Below are positions 1 to 19,301 of a stretch of 64,000 nucleotides of DNA, piece by piece. The notes under the pieces were generated by a model, which was not told the DNA's origin, did no database searches, and was given only the letters and a program-made list of their open reading frames with translations. The DNA comes from Sphaerisporangium rubeum. GTDB taxonomy: Bacteria > Actinomycetota > Actinomycetes > Streptosporangiales > Streptosporangiaceae. The stretch spans positions 1,426,001 through 1,490,000 of the forward strand of contig NZ_JACHIU010000001.1 of assembly GCF_014207705.1 (NCBI RefSeq), in the 5' to 3' direction. Position 1 is the stretch's first letter; every line of letters starts with the position of its first letter. The translations under genes were made by a program, and so were the position numbers.

Positions 1-237
1 CTGGTGATCAAGGGTGGTGTCGTCGACGGCAAGGCGATGACGCCGGCCGAGATCACCACGCTCGCCGACCTCGAGTCGCGTGAGGTCCTGCTCGCCAAGC
101 TGGCAGGCGCCCTGAAGGCCAAGCAGTCCCAGGCCGCCGCCACGTTCAACGCGCTGCCCACGCAGCTCGTGCGCCTCGTCGAGGCTCTGCGCGAGAAGCA
201 GGCCGGCGCCGGCGCGGAGCAGGCCGAGTCCGAGTAG
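1..237 (+). CDS. rplJ: 50S ribosomal protein L10 (C-terminal part, cut by window start)
   Basis: The frame is open from base 1 and ends in TAG, giving 78 C-terminal residues. They include the L10 pattern [15 protein letters not shown], followed by a helix rich in Leu and Lys and an Ala/Glu-rich tail. L10 is the base of the ribosomal stalk and binds L7/L12 dimers through its C-terminal helix. The immediate downstream neighbour is rplL, the usual rplJ-rplL pair. The start codon lies outside the window, so the N-terminal rRNA-binding part cannot be assessed. Confidence 0.93.
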   Translation: MVIKGGVVDGKAMTPAEITTLADLESREVLLAKLAGALKAKQSQAAATFNALPTQLVRLVEALREKQAGAGAEQAESE

Positions 238-338
238 CTCGGGACCCGCGGCCCGTCCTGTGCGGGCTCGCGAGCGGGGATCGCTGCGCACACCGCGGTC
301 CTTAACACCGTTTTGACACAAGCGAAGGAAGTACCACC

Positions 339-728
339 ATGGCGAAGCTCAGCACCGACGAGCTGCTCGACGCGTTCAAGGAGATGACCCTCCTCGAGCT
401 GTCCGACTTCGTGAAGCTCTTCGAGGACACCTTCGACGTCAAGGCCGCCGCGCCGGTCGCCGCTGTCGCGGCCCCGGCCGGTGGTGGCGCGGGTGCCGCC
501 GAGGAGGTCGAGGAGCAGGACGAGTTCGACGTCATCCTCGAGGCCGCCGGCGACAAGAAGATCCAGGTCATCAAGGAGGTCCGGGCCCTCACCAGCCTCG
601 GGCTGAAGGAGGCCAAGGACCTCGTGGACGGCGCGCCGAAGGCGCTGCTCGAGAAGGTCAACAAGGAGGCCGCGGAGAAGGCCAAGGCCGCCCTCGAGGG
701 CGCCGGCGCCACCGTCACCGTCAAGTGA
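339..728 (+). CDS. rplL: 50S ribosomal protein L7/L12
   Basis: Encodes 129 aa, the usual length. An N-terminal dimerisation helix (about 1-35) is followed by an Ala/Gly/Pro hinge (about 36-55) and the conserved globular C-terminal domain. That domain has the pattern [20 protein letters not shown] and the [14 protein letters not shown] loop that contacts elongation-factor GTPases. The ATG at 339 is preceded by GAAGGAAG at 323-330. The protein forms the mobile ribosomal stalk that recruits EF-G and EF-Tu, both encoded downstream here. A strong terminator follows. Confidence 0.98.
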   Translation: MAKLSTDELLDAFKEMTLLELSDFVKLFEDTFDVKAAAPVAAVAAPAGGGAGAAEEVEEQDEFDVILEAAGDKKIQVIKEVRALTSLGLKEAKDLVDGAPKALLEKVNKEAAEKAKAALEGAGATVTVK

Positions 729-783
729 CGTTCTCCTCTCCGAGGATCTGACGCGCCGACGCGCGCGTCGAAACGCTCCATCC

Positions 784-845
784 GAAAGGGACGGGCCACC
801 CAGGTGCCGGGTGTCCGTCCCTTTCGTGTTTCCCGGGTTCCGAGG
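784..845 (+). terminator. Rho-independent terminator after rplL
   Basis: An 11-bp perfect stem (GAAAGGGACGG at 784-794 with CCGTCCCTTTC at 825-835) encloses further inner pairing and is followed by a T-rich run (GTGTTTCCC). It closes the rplJ-rplL unit and separates it from the Mce-like genes and rpoB. Confidence 0.8.
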
Positions 846-957
846 GTGAACGGACCGCTATGGACCGGGATCGCGGGACCTGTATCGGGTTATGATCCGC
901 CCGACCGTACGGGCCGGTTCGGCCCTTTCCGAGGGCCGTGGCGAGAGGAGGGCGCAC

Positions 958-1479
958 GTGGCGCAGCACGCGGCACGGCCCCGTCCGCGGCGGCGGCGCC
1001 TGACCGTGCTGGTCTTCCTGCTCGTGCCGGCGGCGGTGCTGGGGTTCGCGTGGGTGCGGGTGGGGGCCGAGCTCGACCAGGCACGCGGGGCGGCGCTCGA
1101 CCGCGTGGCCGCGATCCAGGCCGCTCAGCGGTACGCGCTCAGCCTGCTCGCGGTCAGCCACCGCACCGTGGACCGTGACGTGGAACGCGTCATCGAGTCC
1201 TCCACCGGCCAGGCGAGGGCCGACTACGCCAGGGACGCCGAGCGGCTGAAGGCGGCGACCCGGGCCAACAAGGCCGTGCAGACCGGCGTGGTGCGCGCCG
1301 CGGGCCTGGTGTCCATGGACGCGCACCGGTCGGTGGCCCGCGTGCTGGTGGTGGCCGACTCGGTGGTGAGCTGGGAGGGCGCGAAGACCGCGCCGCAGGA
1401 CCGCTACTACCGATGGAACGTCGAGGTCACCAAGATAGACGGCCTGTGGTGGGCCTCGAAGCTGGAGAACGTCCCATGA
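958..1479 (+). CDS. Mce-associated-like membrane protein
   Basis: Encodes 173 aa from GTG 958, which has GAGAGGAGG about 7 nt upstream. An in-frame ATG at 892 is less likely because it sits inside a TATGAT hexamer (891-896) that could be a -10 element. A basic N-terminus (PRPRRRR) is followed by one membrane helix (about residues 14-32) and an extracytoplasmic region. The pattern HRTVDRDVERVIESSTGQARADY resembles the NTF2-like fold of actinobacterial Mce-associated proteins. It overlaps the next gene by 4 nt (ATGA) and is clearly its diverged paralogue. No catalytic residues are expected. The precise role is unknown and no mce transporter genes are present in the window. Confidence 0.7.
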   Translation: MAQHAARPRPRRRRLTVLVFLLVPAAVLGFAWVRVGAELDQARGAALDRVAAIQAAQRYALSLLAVSHRTVDRDVERVIESSTGQARADYARDAERLKAATRANKAVQTGVVRAAGLVSMDAHRSVARVLVVADSVVSWEGAKTAPQDRYYRWNVEVTKIDGLWWASKLENVP

Positions 1480-2051
1480 GCACCGCCGCCGAGGCGATGC
1501 AGGGGATACCCAGCCGCCGTCGCCGCACGCGCACGCGTTCGTGGTCCTTCAGCGTGCTGGTGGCGCTGCTGGCCGTCCTGGTGGTCACTCTGGCGTTCCT
1601 GGTGGGGGCCGGCTATCTGCGCCTGCGTGAGCTGAGGCAGAGCGAGACGGCCGCCGCCGAGGCGCTCGCGGCGGCTCGCACGTACGCGCCTGACATGCTC
1701 TCCTACGACTACCGCACCATCGACGCCGATCTCGCGCGGGCCCGCGGGTACGCCACAGGGGCTCTCGCCGACCACTACCGCGAACTCGGCACGGTGCTGC
1801 CGCCGGCCGTCAAACGTCAGCAGACCGTGCAGCAGGCCGTGGTCGCCGCCGCGGCGGTCGAGTCGGCCACACCTGACCGGGTACAGGTGGTGATCTTCAT
1901 GAACCTCGCCACCACCAAGATCCCCGCCGGGGGATCGGTCCCTTTGAAACAGGTTTCGCAGAACCGCGCGAGATTCGTCCTGGTCAACGGTGACGGCCGC
2001 TGGCTGGTGTCCGAGCTGTCGACCTTGATCGGCAACGCACCGACTGACTGA
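1476..2051 (+). CDS. Mce-associated-like membrane protein (paralogue of the upstream gene)
   Basis: Encodes 191 aa starting at the ATG that overlaps the previous stop (ATGA). It has a basic N-terminus (RRRRTRTRS), a strong membrane helix at about 25-47 and a short coiled segment. The pattern SYDYRTIDADLARARGYATGALADHY is typical of Mce-associated membrane proteins, followed by a beta-rich domain ending near GDGRWLVSEL. The topology is single-pass with a periplasm-facing domain. Translational coupling with the upstream gene suggests that the two products act together, perhaps as a heteromer; this is inference. Confidence 0.75.
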   Translation: MSTAAEAMQGIPSRRRRTRTRSWSFSVLVALLAVLVVTLAFLVGAGYLRLRELRQSETAAAEALAAARTYAPDMLSYDYRTIDADLARARGYATGALADHYRELGTVLPPAVKRQQTVQQAVVAAAAVESATPDRVQVVIFMNLATTKIPAGGSVPLKQVSQNRARFVLVNGDGRWLVSELSTLIGNAPTD

Positions 2052-2534
2052 GCGTGACCAGGTCGGATGCCGCACGTCCGGACACGCCGGTGATGGGCGG
2101 GGCGGGTTATCAAATTGTTAGCAAAGGCCGGGTTTGGCCTTGGTGTGGACCGGGCAGATACCAGGCACGTCAGTGTCGACGGCGGGTAAGCCTTCGACCC
2201 ACGGCGTGACCGAGCGTTAGCCGATCCGCCTCGCGGGTATCGTCTGGATCCGGCTGACCGTGTGGTCCGCCGCGGGGAGAAAACCCTGCGTGACGACTCA
2301 CGATCGTCGCGAATCCGGGCTTACGGGCTTGACGTTTCGGCGCTGACGGGCGATGCTGCGTCCAACGTGAGTGCGCAGAGCGAGACTGAGTGGACAGGTG
2401 TATGCCCATCGGCTACACTGCCCCTTTGCGCTGCCCTTTGACGACCCGCTTCTCTAGGTAACCTTCGTGGCCTTCGAGTGTGTGGTCGTCTGGCGTGCGT
2501 GTAGTCAGTCCGCGAGCCCTCGGAAGGACATCTG
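2052..2534 (+). other. Intergenic region and leader upstream of rpoB
   Basis: This 483-bp stretch has no convincing gene. It holds a small hairpin (AAGGCC at 2124-2129 with GGCCTT at 2136-2141) and the rpoB promoter near 2391-2419. The transcribed leader is about 110 nt, beginning in the run CCCCTTTGCGCTGCCC. The rest shows no structure that I can support. Confidence 0.6.
2391..2419 (+). promoter_or_regulatory. Housekeeping promoter of rpoBC
   Basis: TGGACA at 2391-2396, a 17-nt spacer and TACACT at 2414-2419 give a good SigA/HrdB-type match. Transcription would begin near 2426, leaving a leader of about 110 nt before the TTG start of rpoB. Confidence 0.7.
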
Positions 2535-6002
<3,468 letters not shown>

Positions 6003-6024
6003 TTTCCAAGCGAGGGGATAACAA

Positions 6025-9897
<3,873 letters not shown>

Positions 9898-9923
9898 CGC
9901 GGGTCGGCGCAGAGCCAGGCGCG

Positions 9924-9965
9924 AGGCGTCCCGCCCCTACGGGGGTGGGGCGCCTCCTGCTTTTC
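9924..9965 (+). terminator. Terminator after rpoC
   Basis: AGGCGTCCCGCCCC (9924-9937) pairs with GGGGTGGGGCGCCT (9942-9955), allowing G-U pairs, across a 4-nt loop. The stem is followed by GCTTTTCCTG. This ends the rpoBC transcript. Confidence 0.75.
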
Positions 9966-10454
9966 CTGCTCCGGACGATGCGCCTGCGGCCGGTCCGCAC
10001 ACCTGTTCGCAGGGGTTCCCCGGCGCGGATCAGGTCAGGCGATCAACACGCGTAAATCGTCGAGAGAACTCTCCGCGTGCCGGTAAACTTGACAAGAGCC
10101 CGATCGGCGGCCGGACGGAAACCGGCTCCGGGGGGCACGGCACGCACAGGAGCCGCTCACGTGGCGGCTGGTGGCGCAACCGTTTTGACGTGTTGCGGTG
10201 GGGTGGGTAGTCTTGCCCTTCGTGCCCGTGGTCTCGCGGGCTCACATGCGTGCGCACCGTGCGCCTCTGACGAGGTCGGCCGGGCGGCGCGTGACCCTCC
10301 ACGGTCCGGCCTCGCCGGGAGTAGTCGGCGAAGATCGCGACACGCCCGAGCGCGGGGGTCGGAGCGGGTGGGAAAACAGCAGGTCATGACACCGGCAGTA
10401 CCTGCGAATCGCATGACTTTTCGATTCACCGGCGAAGTACGAACGGAGACGCGG
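9966..10454 (+). other. Intergenic leader region before rpsL
   Basis: This gap carries no credible gene. In-frame ATGs at 10387 and 10414 would add a non-homologous N-terminus to S12 and are not used as its start. A TTGACA at 10089 has no matching -10. The best promoter is at 10185-10213, which predicts a leader of about 235 nt. The leader is GC-rich and could fold, but I see no recognisable riboswitch or S12/S7 repressor site. Confidence 0.5.
10185..10213 (+). promoter_or_regulatory. Promoter of the str operon (rpsL-rpsG-fusA-tuf)
   Basis: TTGACG at 10185-10190, 17-nt spacer, TAGTCT at 10208-10213. The rplM promoter at 42418-42447 has nearly the same hexamers (TTGACC, TAGTCT), which supports both calls. 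Confidence 0.7.
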
Positions 10455-10829
10455 TTGCCCACGATTCAGCAGCTGGTCCGCAAGGGCAGGCAGGACAAGG
10501 TCAGTAAGACCAAGACGCCGGCGCTCAAGGGGAGCCCCCAGCGGCGCGGCGTCTGCACCCGCGTTTACACCACGACTCCGAAGAAGCCGAACTCGGCGCT
10601 GCGGAAGGTCGCCCGTGTGCGGCTCACCAACAGCATCGAGGTCACGGCCTACATCCCGGGTGTCGGCCACAACCTTCAGGAGCACTCCATCGTGCTGGTG
10701 CGCGGCGGCCGTGTGAAGGACCTGCCGGGTGTTCGCTACAAGATCATCCGCGGTTCGCTGGACACCCAGGGTGTCCGCAACCGCAAGCAGGCCCGTAGCC
10801 GTTACGGCGCGAAGAAGGAGAAGAGCTGA
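10455..10829 (+). CDS. rpsL: 30S ribosomal protein S12
   Basis: Encodes 124 aa from TTG 10455, with GGAG 6 nt upstream; this start gives the canonical N-terminus [12 protein letters not shown]. Lys43 and Lys88, the classical streptomycin-resistance positions, and Pro91 are wild type. Asp89, the residue usually methylthiolated, is present. S12 sits at the decoding centre and controls accuracy. It is the first gene of the str operon; the rpsG start follows its stop after one base. Confidence 0.98.
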   Translation: MPTIQQLVRKGRQDKVSKTKTPALKGSPQRRGVCTRVYTTTPKKPNSALRKVARVRLTNSIEVTAYIPGVGHNLQEHSIVLVRGGRVKDLPGVRYKIIRGSLDTQGVRNRKQARSRYGAKKEKS

Positions 10830-10830
10830 C

Positions 10831-11301
10831 ATGCCGCGCAAAGGCCCCGCTGGGCGTCGCCAGCTTGTCGCGGACCCGGTGTACAACTCGCCGCTGGTCA
10901 CCGCGCTCATCAACAAGGTCCTGCTGAACGGCAAGCGTTCGCTCGCGCAGACCGTGGTGTACAACGCGCTTGAGGGGTGCCGCGACAAGTCCGGCAACGA
11001 CCCCGTGGTGACGCTGAAGCGCGCTCTGGACAACGTCAAGCCCACTCTCGAGGTGCGCAGCCGCCGCGTCGGCGGTGCCACCTACCAGGTGCCGGTCGAG
11101 GTGCGCGCCGCGCGCAGCACCACTCTGGCCCTCCGCTGGCTGGTGCAGTACTCCCGCGCACGCCGCGAGAAGACCATGACCGAGCGGCTGATGAACGAGC
11201 TGCTCGACGCCAGCAACGGCCTCGGCGCCAGCGTGAAGCGGCGCGAGGACACCCACAAGATGGCCGAGTCCAACAAGGCCTTCGCCCACTACCGCTGGTA
11301 A
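10831..11301 (+). CDS. rpsG: 30S ribosomal protein S7
   Basis: Encodes 156 aa from ATG 10831, the standard length. It carries the S7 signatures [19 protein letters not shown] and [14 protein letters not shown] and ends with [13 protein letters not shown]7 nucleates assembly of the 16S 3' major domain and lines the E site. The gene is one base after rpsL and 39 bp before fusA, so cotranscription is almost certain. Confidence 0.98.
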   Translation: MPRKGPAGRRQLVADPVYNSPLVTALINKVLLNGKRSLAQTVVYNALEGCRDKSGNDPVVTLKRALDNVKPTLEVRSRRVGGATYQVPVEVRAARSTTLALRWLVQYSRARREKTMTERLMNELLDASNGLGASVKRREDTHKMAESNKAFAHYRW

Positions 11302-11340
11302 CCCCGGCGGCGACGACGAGACGACGAGGACGCGAGAGAA

Positions 11341-13440
<2,100 letters not shown>

Positions 13441-13499
13441 TACCGCCTCGCAGCCGGACGACTAGCAAGTCAAGTCAGAATCTCTAAGGAGACAGAGCA

Positions 13500-14693
13500 G
13501 TGGCCAAGGCCAAGTTCGAGCGGACCAAGCCGCACGTGAACATCGGCACCATTGGGCACATCGACCACGGCAAGACCACTCTGACCGCGGCGATCACCAA
13601 GGTGCTCCACGACCGGTTCCCTCACCTCAATGAGGCGACTCCGTTCGACAAGATCGACAAGGCGCCGGAGGAGAAGGCCCGAGGCATCACCATCTCCATC
13701 GCGCACGTCGAGTACCAGACCGAGAAGCGGCACTACGCTCACGTGGACTGCCCCGGTCACGCCGACTACGTGAAGAACATGATCACGGGTGCGGCGCAGA
13801 TGGACGGCGCGATCCTCGTGGTCGCCGCCACCGACGGTCCGATGCCGCAGACCAAGGAGCACGTGCTCCTGGCCCGCCAGGTCGGTGTGCCGTACATCGT
13901 CGTCGCGCTGAACAAGGCCGACATGGTGGACGACGAGGAGATCCTGGAGCTCGTCGAGCTCGAGGTGCGCGAGCTCCTCTCCGCTCAGGAGTTCCCGGGT
14001 GACGACCTGCCGGTCGTGCGCGTCTCGGCGCTGAAGGCGCTCGAGGGCGACGAGAAGTGGGGCGACTCCATCATCGAGCTCATGAACGCCGTGGACGACA
14101 ACGTCCCCGAGCCCGTTCGTGACACCGAGAAGCCGTTCCTCATGCCGATCGAGGACGTGTTCTCGATCACCGGCCGCGGCACCGTCGTGACCGGCCGTAT
14201 CGAGCGCGGCATCGTCAAGGTCAACGAGACCGTCGACATCATCGGCATCAAGGAGAAGAGCACCACGACCACCGTCACCGGTGTCGAGATGTTCCGCAAG
14301 CTCCTTGACGAGGGCCGGGCCGGTGACAACGTCGGTCTGCTCCTGCGCGGCATCAAGCGCGAGGACGTCGAGCGCGGCCAGTGCATCATCAAGCCGGGCA
14401 CGACCACCCCGCACACCGAGTTCGAGGCGCAGGTCTACATCCTGTCCAAGGACGAGGGCGGCCGCCACACGCCGTTCTTCAACAACTACCGCCCGCAGTT
14501 CTACTTCCGCACCACGGACGTGACGGGCGTCGTGACCCTGCCGGAGGGCACCGAGATGGTCATGCCCGGTGACAACACCGAGATGACCGTCCAGCTCATC
14601 CAGCCGATCGCGATGGAGGACGGTCTCAAGTTCGCCATCCGTGAGGGTGGCCGCACCGTCGGTGCCGGCCGCGTCACGAAGATCATCAAGTAG
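13500..14693 (+). CDS. tuf: Elongation factor Tu
   Basis: Encodes 397 aa from GTG 13500, with AAGGAG at 13486-13491. The GTPase motifs are GHIDHGKT (19-26), DCPGH (83-87) and NKAD (138-141). The domain II and III patterns that bind aminoacyl-tRNA ([21 protein letters not shown]) are normal. The Gly in LLRGIKRE, whose loss is associated with resistance to GE2270-type elfamycins, is retained. EF-Tu delivers aminoacyl-tRNA to the ribosome. Last gene of the str operon. Confidence 0.98.
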   Translation: MAKAKFERTKPHVNIGTIGHIDHGKTTLTAAITKVLHDRFPHLNEATPFDKIDKAPEEKARGITISIAHVEYQTEKRHYAHVDCPGHADYVKNMITGAAQMDGAILVVAATDGPMPQTKEHVLLARQVGVPYIVVALNKADMVDDEEILELVELEVRELLSAQEFPGDDLPVVRVSALKALEGDEKWGDSIIELMNAVDDNVPEPVRDTEKPFLMPIEDVFSITGRGTVVTGRIERGIVKVNETVDIIGIKEKSTTTTVTGVEMFRKLLDEGRAGDNVGLLLRGIKREDVERGQCIIKPGTTTPHTEFEAQVYILSKDEGGRHTPFFNNYRPQFYFRTTDVTGVVTLPEGTEMVMPGDNTEMTVQLIQPIAMEDGLKFAIREGGRTVGAGRVTKIIK

Positions 14694-14706
14694 TTCGACC
14701 GCGGGT

Positions 14707-14742
14707 CGGCGGCCGGGCTCGGGAGACCGGGACCGGCCGCCG
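14707..14742 (+). terminator. Terminator-like hairpin after tuf
   Basis: A perfect 10-bp stem (CGGCGGCCGG at 14707-14716, CCGGCCGCCG at 14733-14742) has extra inner pairing but no T tract. It could attenuate rather than fully end transcription into the S10 operon. The remaining 217 bp before rpsJ show no clear promoter. Confidence 0.5.
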
Positions 14743-14959
14743 CACCACGAGGGGGCCACCTCAGGGCGGCCCCGGAGCCCACAGCGGGCCCGCACCCCGG
14801 GCCAGGCCGTGATCTCGCAGCAGGCTCGTTCCTGATGGCCGAGACGGCTGCAAGATCACGGAGGCATGCGCGTCCGGGTCACCGCACAGGTGGGACACGC
14901 CAAAGCGGCACAGGCCGCACGAAACTTGTTGGACGACAGCGAAGGACACCGAGGCCACT

Positions 14960-15268
14960 ATGGCGGGACAGAAGATCCGCATCCGGCTTAAGGCCTATGA
15001 CCACGAGGTCATTGACGTCTCGGCCAAGAAGATCGTCGAGACGGTGACGCGTACCGGCGCGAAGGTCGCGGGCCCGGTGCCGTTGCCGACCGAGAAGAAC
15101 GTGTACTGCGTCATCCGCTCGCCGCACAAGTACAAGGACAGTCGCGAGCACTTCGAGATGCGCACGCACAAGCGGCTGATTGACATCATCGACCCGACGC
15201 CGAAGACCGTCGACTCGCTCATGCGTCTCGACCTCCCCGCCGGCGTCGACATCTCGATCAAGCTCTGA
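14960..15268 (+). CDS. rpsJ: 30S ribosomal protein S10
   Basis: Encodes 102 aa from ATG 14960. The sequence [18 protein letters not shown] and the loop [19 protein letters not shown] are typical S10. S10 belongs to the 30S head and, in E. coli, also pairs with NusB in antitermination. First gene of the S10 operon; rplC follows after 14 bp. Confidence 0.98.
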   Translation: MAGQKIRIRLKAYDHEVIDVSAKKIVETVTRTGAKVAGPVPLPTEKNVYCVIRSPHKYKDSREHFEMRTHKRLIDIIDPTPKTVDSLMRLDLPAGVDISIKL

Positions 15269-15282
15269 GGGAACGCACTGAC

Positions 15283-15936
15283 ATGGCTAAGCAGATCAAG
15301 GGCGTCCTGGGCAAGAAGCTCGGCATGACCCAGGTCTTCGACGAGGGCAACCGGATCGTCCCGGTCACCGTCGTCGAGGCCGGTCCGTGCGTGGTGACCC
15401 GTGTCCGCACTGAGGACAGGGACGGCTACTCGGCCGTCCAGCTCGGCTACGGGCAGGTGGACCCGCGCAAGGTGAACAAGCCCCTGGGTGACTACCTGCG
15501 TAAGCACGACATCACCCCGCGCCGCTACTTCACCGAGATCCGGACCCCGGACGCCTCCGACTACGAGATCGGCCAGGAGCTCCTCGCCGACACCTTCGAG
15601 GCCGGCCAGTTCGTGGACGTCACCGGCAAGAGCAAGGGCAAGGGCTTCGCCGGTGTCATGAAGCGTCACGGCTTCAAGGGCCTCGGCGCCTCGCACGGCA
15701 CCCAGCGCAAGCACCGTTCGCCGGGTTCCATCGGCGGGTGCGCGACCCCCGGCCGCGTCTTCAAGGGCGTGCGCATGGCGGGCCGCATGGGCAACGTCCG
15801 CACTACCGTCCAGAACCTCAAGGTGCACGCCGTGGACGCCGAGAAGGGCATCATCCTGATCAAGGGTGCGCTCCCCGGTGCCAACGGCAGCCTCGTTCTC
15901 ATTCGCACCGCCGCCAAGAAGGGGGCCGACAAGTGA
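15283..15936 (+). CDS. rplC: 50S ribosomal protein L3
   Basis: Encodes 217 aa from ATG 15283. Contains the L3 signature [16 protein letters not shown] and the extended loop around [23 protein letters not shown] that reaches the peptidyl-transferase centre. It is an early assembly protein of the large subunit. Its stop overlaps the rplD start (GTGA), consistent with coupled translation. Confidence 0.98.
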   Translation: MAKQIKGVLGKKLGMTQVFDEGNRIVPVTVVEAGPCVVTRVRTEDRDGYSAVQLGYGQVDPRKVNKPLGDYLRKHDITPRRYFTEIRTPDASDYEIGQELLADTFEAGQFVDVTGKSKGKGFAGVMKRHGFKGLGASHGTQRKHRSPGSIGGCATPGRVFKGVRMAGRMGNVRTTVQNLKVHAVDAEKGIILIKGALPGANGSLVLIRTAAKKGADK

Positions 15937-16583
15937 GCACCACCATCGACGTCCTCGACCCGGCCGGCGCGAAGACCGGGACGGTCGAGCTGCCGGAGGC
16001 CGTCTTCGGCGCCAAGGTCAACATCCCGCTGATCCACCAGGTCGTGGTCGCGCAGCTCGCCGCTCGCCGGCAGGGCACGCACAAGACCAAGACCCGTGGC
16101 GAGGTCCGCGGCGGCGGCAAGAAGCCGTACCGCCAGAAGGGCACCGGCCGGGCCCGCCAGGGTTCGACCCGCGCGCCGCAGTTCACCGGCGGTGGCGTCG
16201 TCCACGGCCCGGTGCCGCGCGACTACTCCCAGCGGACCCCGAAGAAGATGAAGGCCGCCGCGCTGCGCGGAGCCCTCAGCGACCGGGCGAACGGCGGCCG
16301 TGTGCACGTCGTCAGCGGCCTCGTCGACGGGGACACCCCGAAGACCCGCGCGGCCATCACGGCCCTGCGCAAGATCTCCCAGGCCCGCAGCGTTCTCGTC
16401 GTCCTCGACGAGAACGACGAGCTGTCCTGGCTGAGCCTGCGCAACGCCCCGGAGGTCCACCTCCTGTCGGCGGGCCAGCTCAACACCTACGACGTGCTCG
16501 TCCACGAGGACGTCGTGTTCACCCGCGAGGCGTACGACCAGGTCGTCGCCCGGCTGAGTGACAGCGGGAAGGAAGAAGCCTGA
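15933..16583 (+). CDS. rplD: 50S ribosomal protein L4
   Basis: Encodes 216 aa from the GTG at 15933 that overlaps the rplC stop by 4 nt. The exit-tunnel loop ([23 protein letters not shown]) is complete, with no sign of macrolide-resistance changes. L4 lines the nascent-chain tunnel; in E. coli it autoregulates the S10 operon, and whether it does so here is unknown. The stop overlaps rplW (TGATG). Confidence 0.97.
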   Translation: MSTTIDVLDPAGAKTGTVELPEAVFGAKVNIPLIHQVVVAQLAARRQGTHKTKTRGEVRGGGKKPYRQKGTGRARQGSTRAPQFTGGGVVHGPVPRDYSQRTPKKMKAAALRGALSDRANGGRVHVVSGLVDGDTPKTRAAITALRKISQARSVLVVLDENDELSWLSLRNAPEVHLLSAGQLNTYDVLVHEDVVFTREAYDQVVARLSDSGKEEA

Positions 16584-16885
16584 TGGAGAAGATCACCGAC
16601 CCGCGTGACGTCATCATCAAGCCGGTCGTCTCCGAGAAGAGCTACGGCCTGATCGACGAGCACAACAAGTACACGTTCCTGGTGCGCAAGACGGCCAACA
16701 AGACGCAGGTGAAGATCGCCATCGAGCAGATCTTCGGCGTCAAGGTCACGGGCGTCAACACGATCAACCGCCAGGGCAAGCGCAAGCGGACCCGGTTCGG
16801 CTACGGCCAGCGCCCGAGCACCAAGCGGGCCATCGTCAGCCTCGCCGAGGGCGACCGGATCGACATCTTCGGCCCGGTCGGCTGA
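16583..16885 (+). CDS. rplW: 50S ribosomal protein L23
   Basis: Encodes 100 aa starting at the ATG that overlaps the rplD stop. It carries [18 protein letters not shown] and the Lys/Arg-rich loop [22 protein letters not shown]23 stands at the tunnel exit and docks trigger factor and SRP. Normal length for actinobacteria. Confidence 0.97.
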   Translation: MEKITDPRDVIIKPVVSEKSYGLIDEHNKYTFLVRKTANKTQVKIAIEQIFGVKVTGVNTINRQGKRKRTRFGYGQRPSTKRAIVSLAEGDRIDIFGPVG

Positions 16886-16933
16886 CCCCTTCCGCACCGC
16901 ACCGCATCACTGATTGAAGGATGAACGAAAAAG

Positions 16934-17767
16934 ATGGGCATCCGTAAATACAAGCCGACGACACCCGGTCGTCGCGGCGCGAGCGTCTCGGACTTCGCCG
17001 AGCTCACGCGCAGCACGCCGGAGAAGTCGCTGCTTGCCCCCTTGCACAGCAAGGGCGGCCGCAACGTCCACGGCCGGGTGACCGCGCGTCACCAGGGCGG
17101 CGGGCACAAGCGCGCGTACCGGATCATCGACTTCCGGCGGCACGACAAGGACGGCATCCCGGCCAAGGTCGCGCACATCGAGTACGACCCGAACCGCACG
17201 TCGCGCATCGCGCTGCTTCACTACGCGGACGGCGAGAAGCGTTACATCCTCGCCCCCACCGGCATCAAGCAGGGCGACCGCATCGAGAACGGCCCCGCGG
17301 CCGACATCAAGCCGGGCAACTGCCTGCCGCTGCGCAACATCCCGACCGGTACCTTCATCCACGCCGTGGAGCTGAAGCCCGGTGGCGGTGCCAAGCTCGG
17401 CCGTTCGGCCGGCGCGCAGATCCAGCTCCTGGCCAAGGAAGGTCAGCTCGCCACGCTGCGCATGCCCTCGGGTGAGATGCGCCAGGTCGACGTGCGCTGC
17501 CGCGCCTCGGTCGGCCAGGTGGGCAACGCCGAGCAGGCCAACATCAACATCGGTAAGGCCGGCCGTAACCGCTGGAAGGGCAAGCGTCCGACCGTCCGCG
17601 GTGTCGCGATGAACCCGGTCGACCACCCGCACGGTGGTGGTGAGGGCAAGACCTCCGGTGGTCGCCACCCGGTGAACCCCAAGGGCAAGCCCGAGGGCCG
17701 CACCCGCCGTGCCAACAAGGCCAGCGACCGGCTGATCATCCGTCGGCGGAGCAAGAAGAAGCGGTAG
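16934..17767 (+). CDS. rplB: 50S ribosomal protein L2
   Basis: Encodes 277 aa. Contains the invariant [13 protein letters not shown] segment; His231 matches the E. coli His229 near the peptidyl-transferase centre. N-terminal RNA-binding and SH3-like domains and the basic tail are complete. L2 is needed for subunit joining. The ATG at 16934 follows an A-rich GGATGAACGAAAAAG segment; an overlapping ATG at 16921 is out of frame. Confidence 0.98.
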   Translation: MGIRKYKPTTPGRRGASVSDFAELTRSTPEKSLLAPLHSKGGRNVHGRVTARHQGGGHKRAYRIIDFRRHDKDGIPAKVAHIEYDPNRTSRIALLHYADGEKRYILAPTGIKQGDRIENGPAADIKPGNCLPLRNIPTGTFIHAVELKPGGGAKLGRSAGAQIQLLAKEGQLATLRMPSGEMRQVDVRCRASVGQVGNAEQANINIGKAGRNRWKGKRPTVRGVAMNPVDHPHGGGEGKTSGGRHPVNPKGKPEGRTRRANKASDRLIIRRRSKKKR

Positions 17768-17778
17768 GAGCAGCGTAA

Positions 17779-18057
17779 ATGCCACGTAGCCTTAAAAAGG
17801 GTCCTTTCGTTGACGACCACCTGATGAAGAAGGTGGACACGCAGAACGAGAAGGGCACCAAGAACGTCATCAAGACGTGGTCGCGGCGCTCCATGATCGT
17901 GCCGGACATGCTCGGCCACACGATCGCCGTCCACGACGGCCGCAAGCACGTCCCGGTGTTCGTCACCGAGTCGATGATCGGCCACAAGCTGGGCGAGTTC
18001 GCGCCGACGCGGACCTTCCGCAGCCACGTCAAGGAAGACCGGCGTAGCCGGCGGTAA
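17779..18057 (+). CDS. rpsS: 30S ribosomal protein S19
   Basis: Encodes 92 aa from ATG 17779. [18 protein letters not shown] at the N-terminus and [23 protein letters not shown] near the end are textbook S19. It binds the 16S head together with S13. Cotranscribed between rplB (11 bp gap) and rplV. Confidence 0.98.
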   Translation: MPRSLKKGPFVDDHLMKKVDTQNEKGTKNVIKTWSRRSMIVPDMLGHTIAVHDGRKHVPVFVTESMIGHKLGEFAPTRTFRSHVKEDRRSRR

Positions 18058-18085
18058 AGCGCCTTCAGGAAACGAGGAGTAAGCG

Positions 18086-18454
18086 ATGGAAGCCAGGGCT
18101 CAGGCGCGGTTCGTCCGTGTCACGCCCCAGAAGGCCCGCCGTGTGGTGGACCTCATTCGCGGGCTGCCCGCTTCGGAGGCGCAGGCCGTGCTGCAGTTCG
18201 CCCCCCAGGCGGCGAGCGAGCCGATCTACAAGGTGCTGTCGAGCGCGGTCGCGAACGCCGAGCACAACTACAAGCTCGATCGCGAGACGCTGGTCGTGAG
18301 CCGCGCGTGGGTGGACGAGGGGCCGACGCTGAAGCGGTTCCGTCCCCGCGCGCAGGGTCGTGCCTATCGGATCAACAAGCGGACGAGCCACATCACTGTG
18401 ATCGTCGAGTCCCGGCCCGAGGGCCAGGGCAGGCCGAAGGGAAGGACCCGCTAG
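18086..18454 (+). CDS. rplV: 50S ribosomal protein L22
   Basis: Encodes 122 aa with GAGGAG upstream of ATG 18086. The core ([15 protein letters not shown]) and the long beta-hairpin that enters the exit tunnel ([22 protein letters not shown]) are intact, with no tunnel-loop insertion. Its TAG stop shares one base with the GTG of rpsC. Confidence 0.97.
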   Translation: MEARAQARFVRVTPQKARRVVDLIRGLPASEAQAVLQFAPQAASEPIYKVLSSAVANAEHNYKLDRETLVVSRAWVDEGPTLKRFRPRAQGRAYRINKRTSHITVIVESRPEGQGRPKGRTR

Positions 18455-19299
18455 TGGGCCAGAAGGTTAACCCGCACGGGTTCCGACTCGGCATCACGAC
18501 CGACTTCAAGAGCCGGTGGTACGCCGACAAGCTGTACAAGTCGTACGTCGCCGAGGACGTCGCGATCCGCCGCATGCTGCAGAAGGGCATGGAGCGGGCC
18601 GGCATCTCCAAGGTCGAGATCGAGCGCACCACCGACCGTGTCCAGGTCGACATCCACACCGCCCGGCCGGGCATCGTCATCGGCCGCCGCGGCGCCGAGG
18701 CGGACCGCATCCGTGGCGACCTCGAGAAGCTGACCAAGAAGCAGGTCCAGCTCAACATTCTCGAGGTCAAGAACCCCGAGGTCGACGCTCAGCTCGTCGC
18801 CCAGGGCGTGGCCGAGCAGCTGTCCAGCCGGGTGTCGTTCCGGCGGGCCATGCGCAAGGCCATGCAGTCGGCGATGAAGAGCGGCGCCAAGGGCATCCGT
18901 GTCCAGTGCTCCGGTCGTCTCGGCGGCGCCGAGATGTCGCGGTCGGAGTTCTACCGCGAGGGCCGTGTGCCGCTGCACACCCTTCGCGCGGACATCGACT
19001 ACGGCTTCTACGAGGCCCGCACCACCTTCGGCCGCATCGGCGTGAAGGTGTGGATCTACAAGGGTGAGGCCCCGACCAGCCGCGCCGAGCGTGAGGCCCA
19101 GGCGGCCGGCGCGCGGGCCGGCCAGCGCCGGGACCGCACCGACCGTCCGCAGCGCGGCGGCCGTGGCGCCGGTGGCGGCCGTGGCCGTGACGGCGGCGGC
19201 CCCCGTGGTGGCGGCCGTGGCCCGCGGACCGAAACCCCCGCGCCCGCTGGGGCGTCCGAGAGCGGCCCGGCCGAGCAGCCGGGTGCTGAAGGGAGCTGA
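18454..19299 (+). CDS. rpsC: 30S ribosomal protein S3 with RGG-rich tail
   Basis: Encodes 281 aa from GTG 18454, which overlaps the rplV stop and gives the canonical [12 protein letters not shown] start. The KH domain [15 protein letters not shown] and the C-terminal S3 domain ([31 protein letters not shown]) are complete by about residue 215. The last 65 residues are low-complexity Arg/Gly repeats ([24 protein letters not shown]) and an acidic Pro/Ala tail. Actinobacterial S3 proteins often carry variable tails. S3 forms the mRNA entry channel. Confidence 0.97.
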   Translation: MGQKVNPHGFRLGITTDFKSRWYADKLYKSYVAEDVAIRRMLQKGMERAGISKVEIERTTDRVQVDIHTARPGIVIGRRGAEADRIRGDLEKLTKKQVQLNILEVKNPEVDAQLVAQGVAEQLSSRVSFRRAMRKAMQSAMKSGAKGIRVQCSGRLGGAEMSRSEFYREGRVPLHTLRADIDYGFYEARTTFGRIGVKVWIYKGEAPTSRAEREAQAAGARAGQRRDRTDRPQRGGRGAGGGRGRDGGGPRGGGRGPRTETPAPAGASESGPAEQPGAEGS

Positions 19300-19301
19300 C
19301 C

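Noticed and set aside
10089-10094. Perfect TTGACA as an rpsL promoter
   Set aside because: No TANNNT lies at the required distance downstream; the promoter at 10185-10213 fits better.
10077-10454. N-terminal extension of rpsL from upstream ATG or GTG codons
   Set aside because: The canonical S12 N-terminus begins at TTG 10455, with GGAG at the right distance. The upstream residues have no S12 homology, and the probable promoter falls within them.
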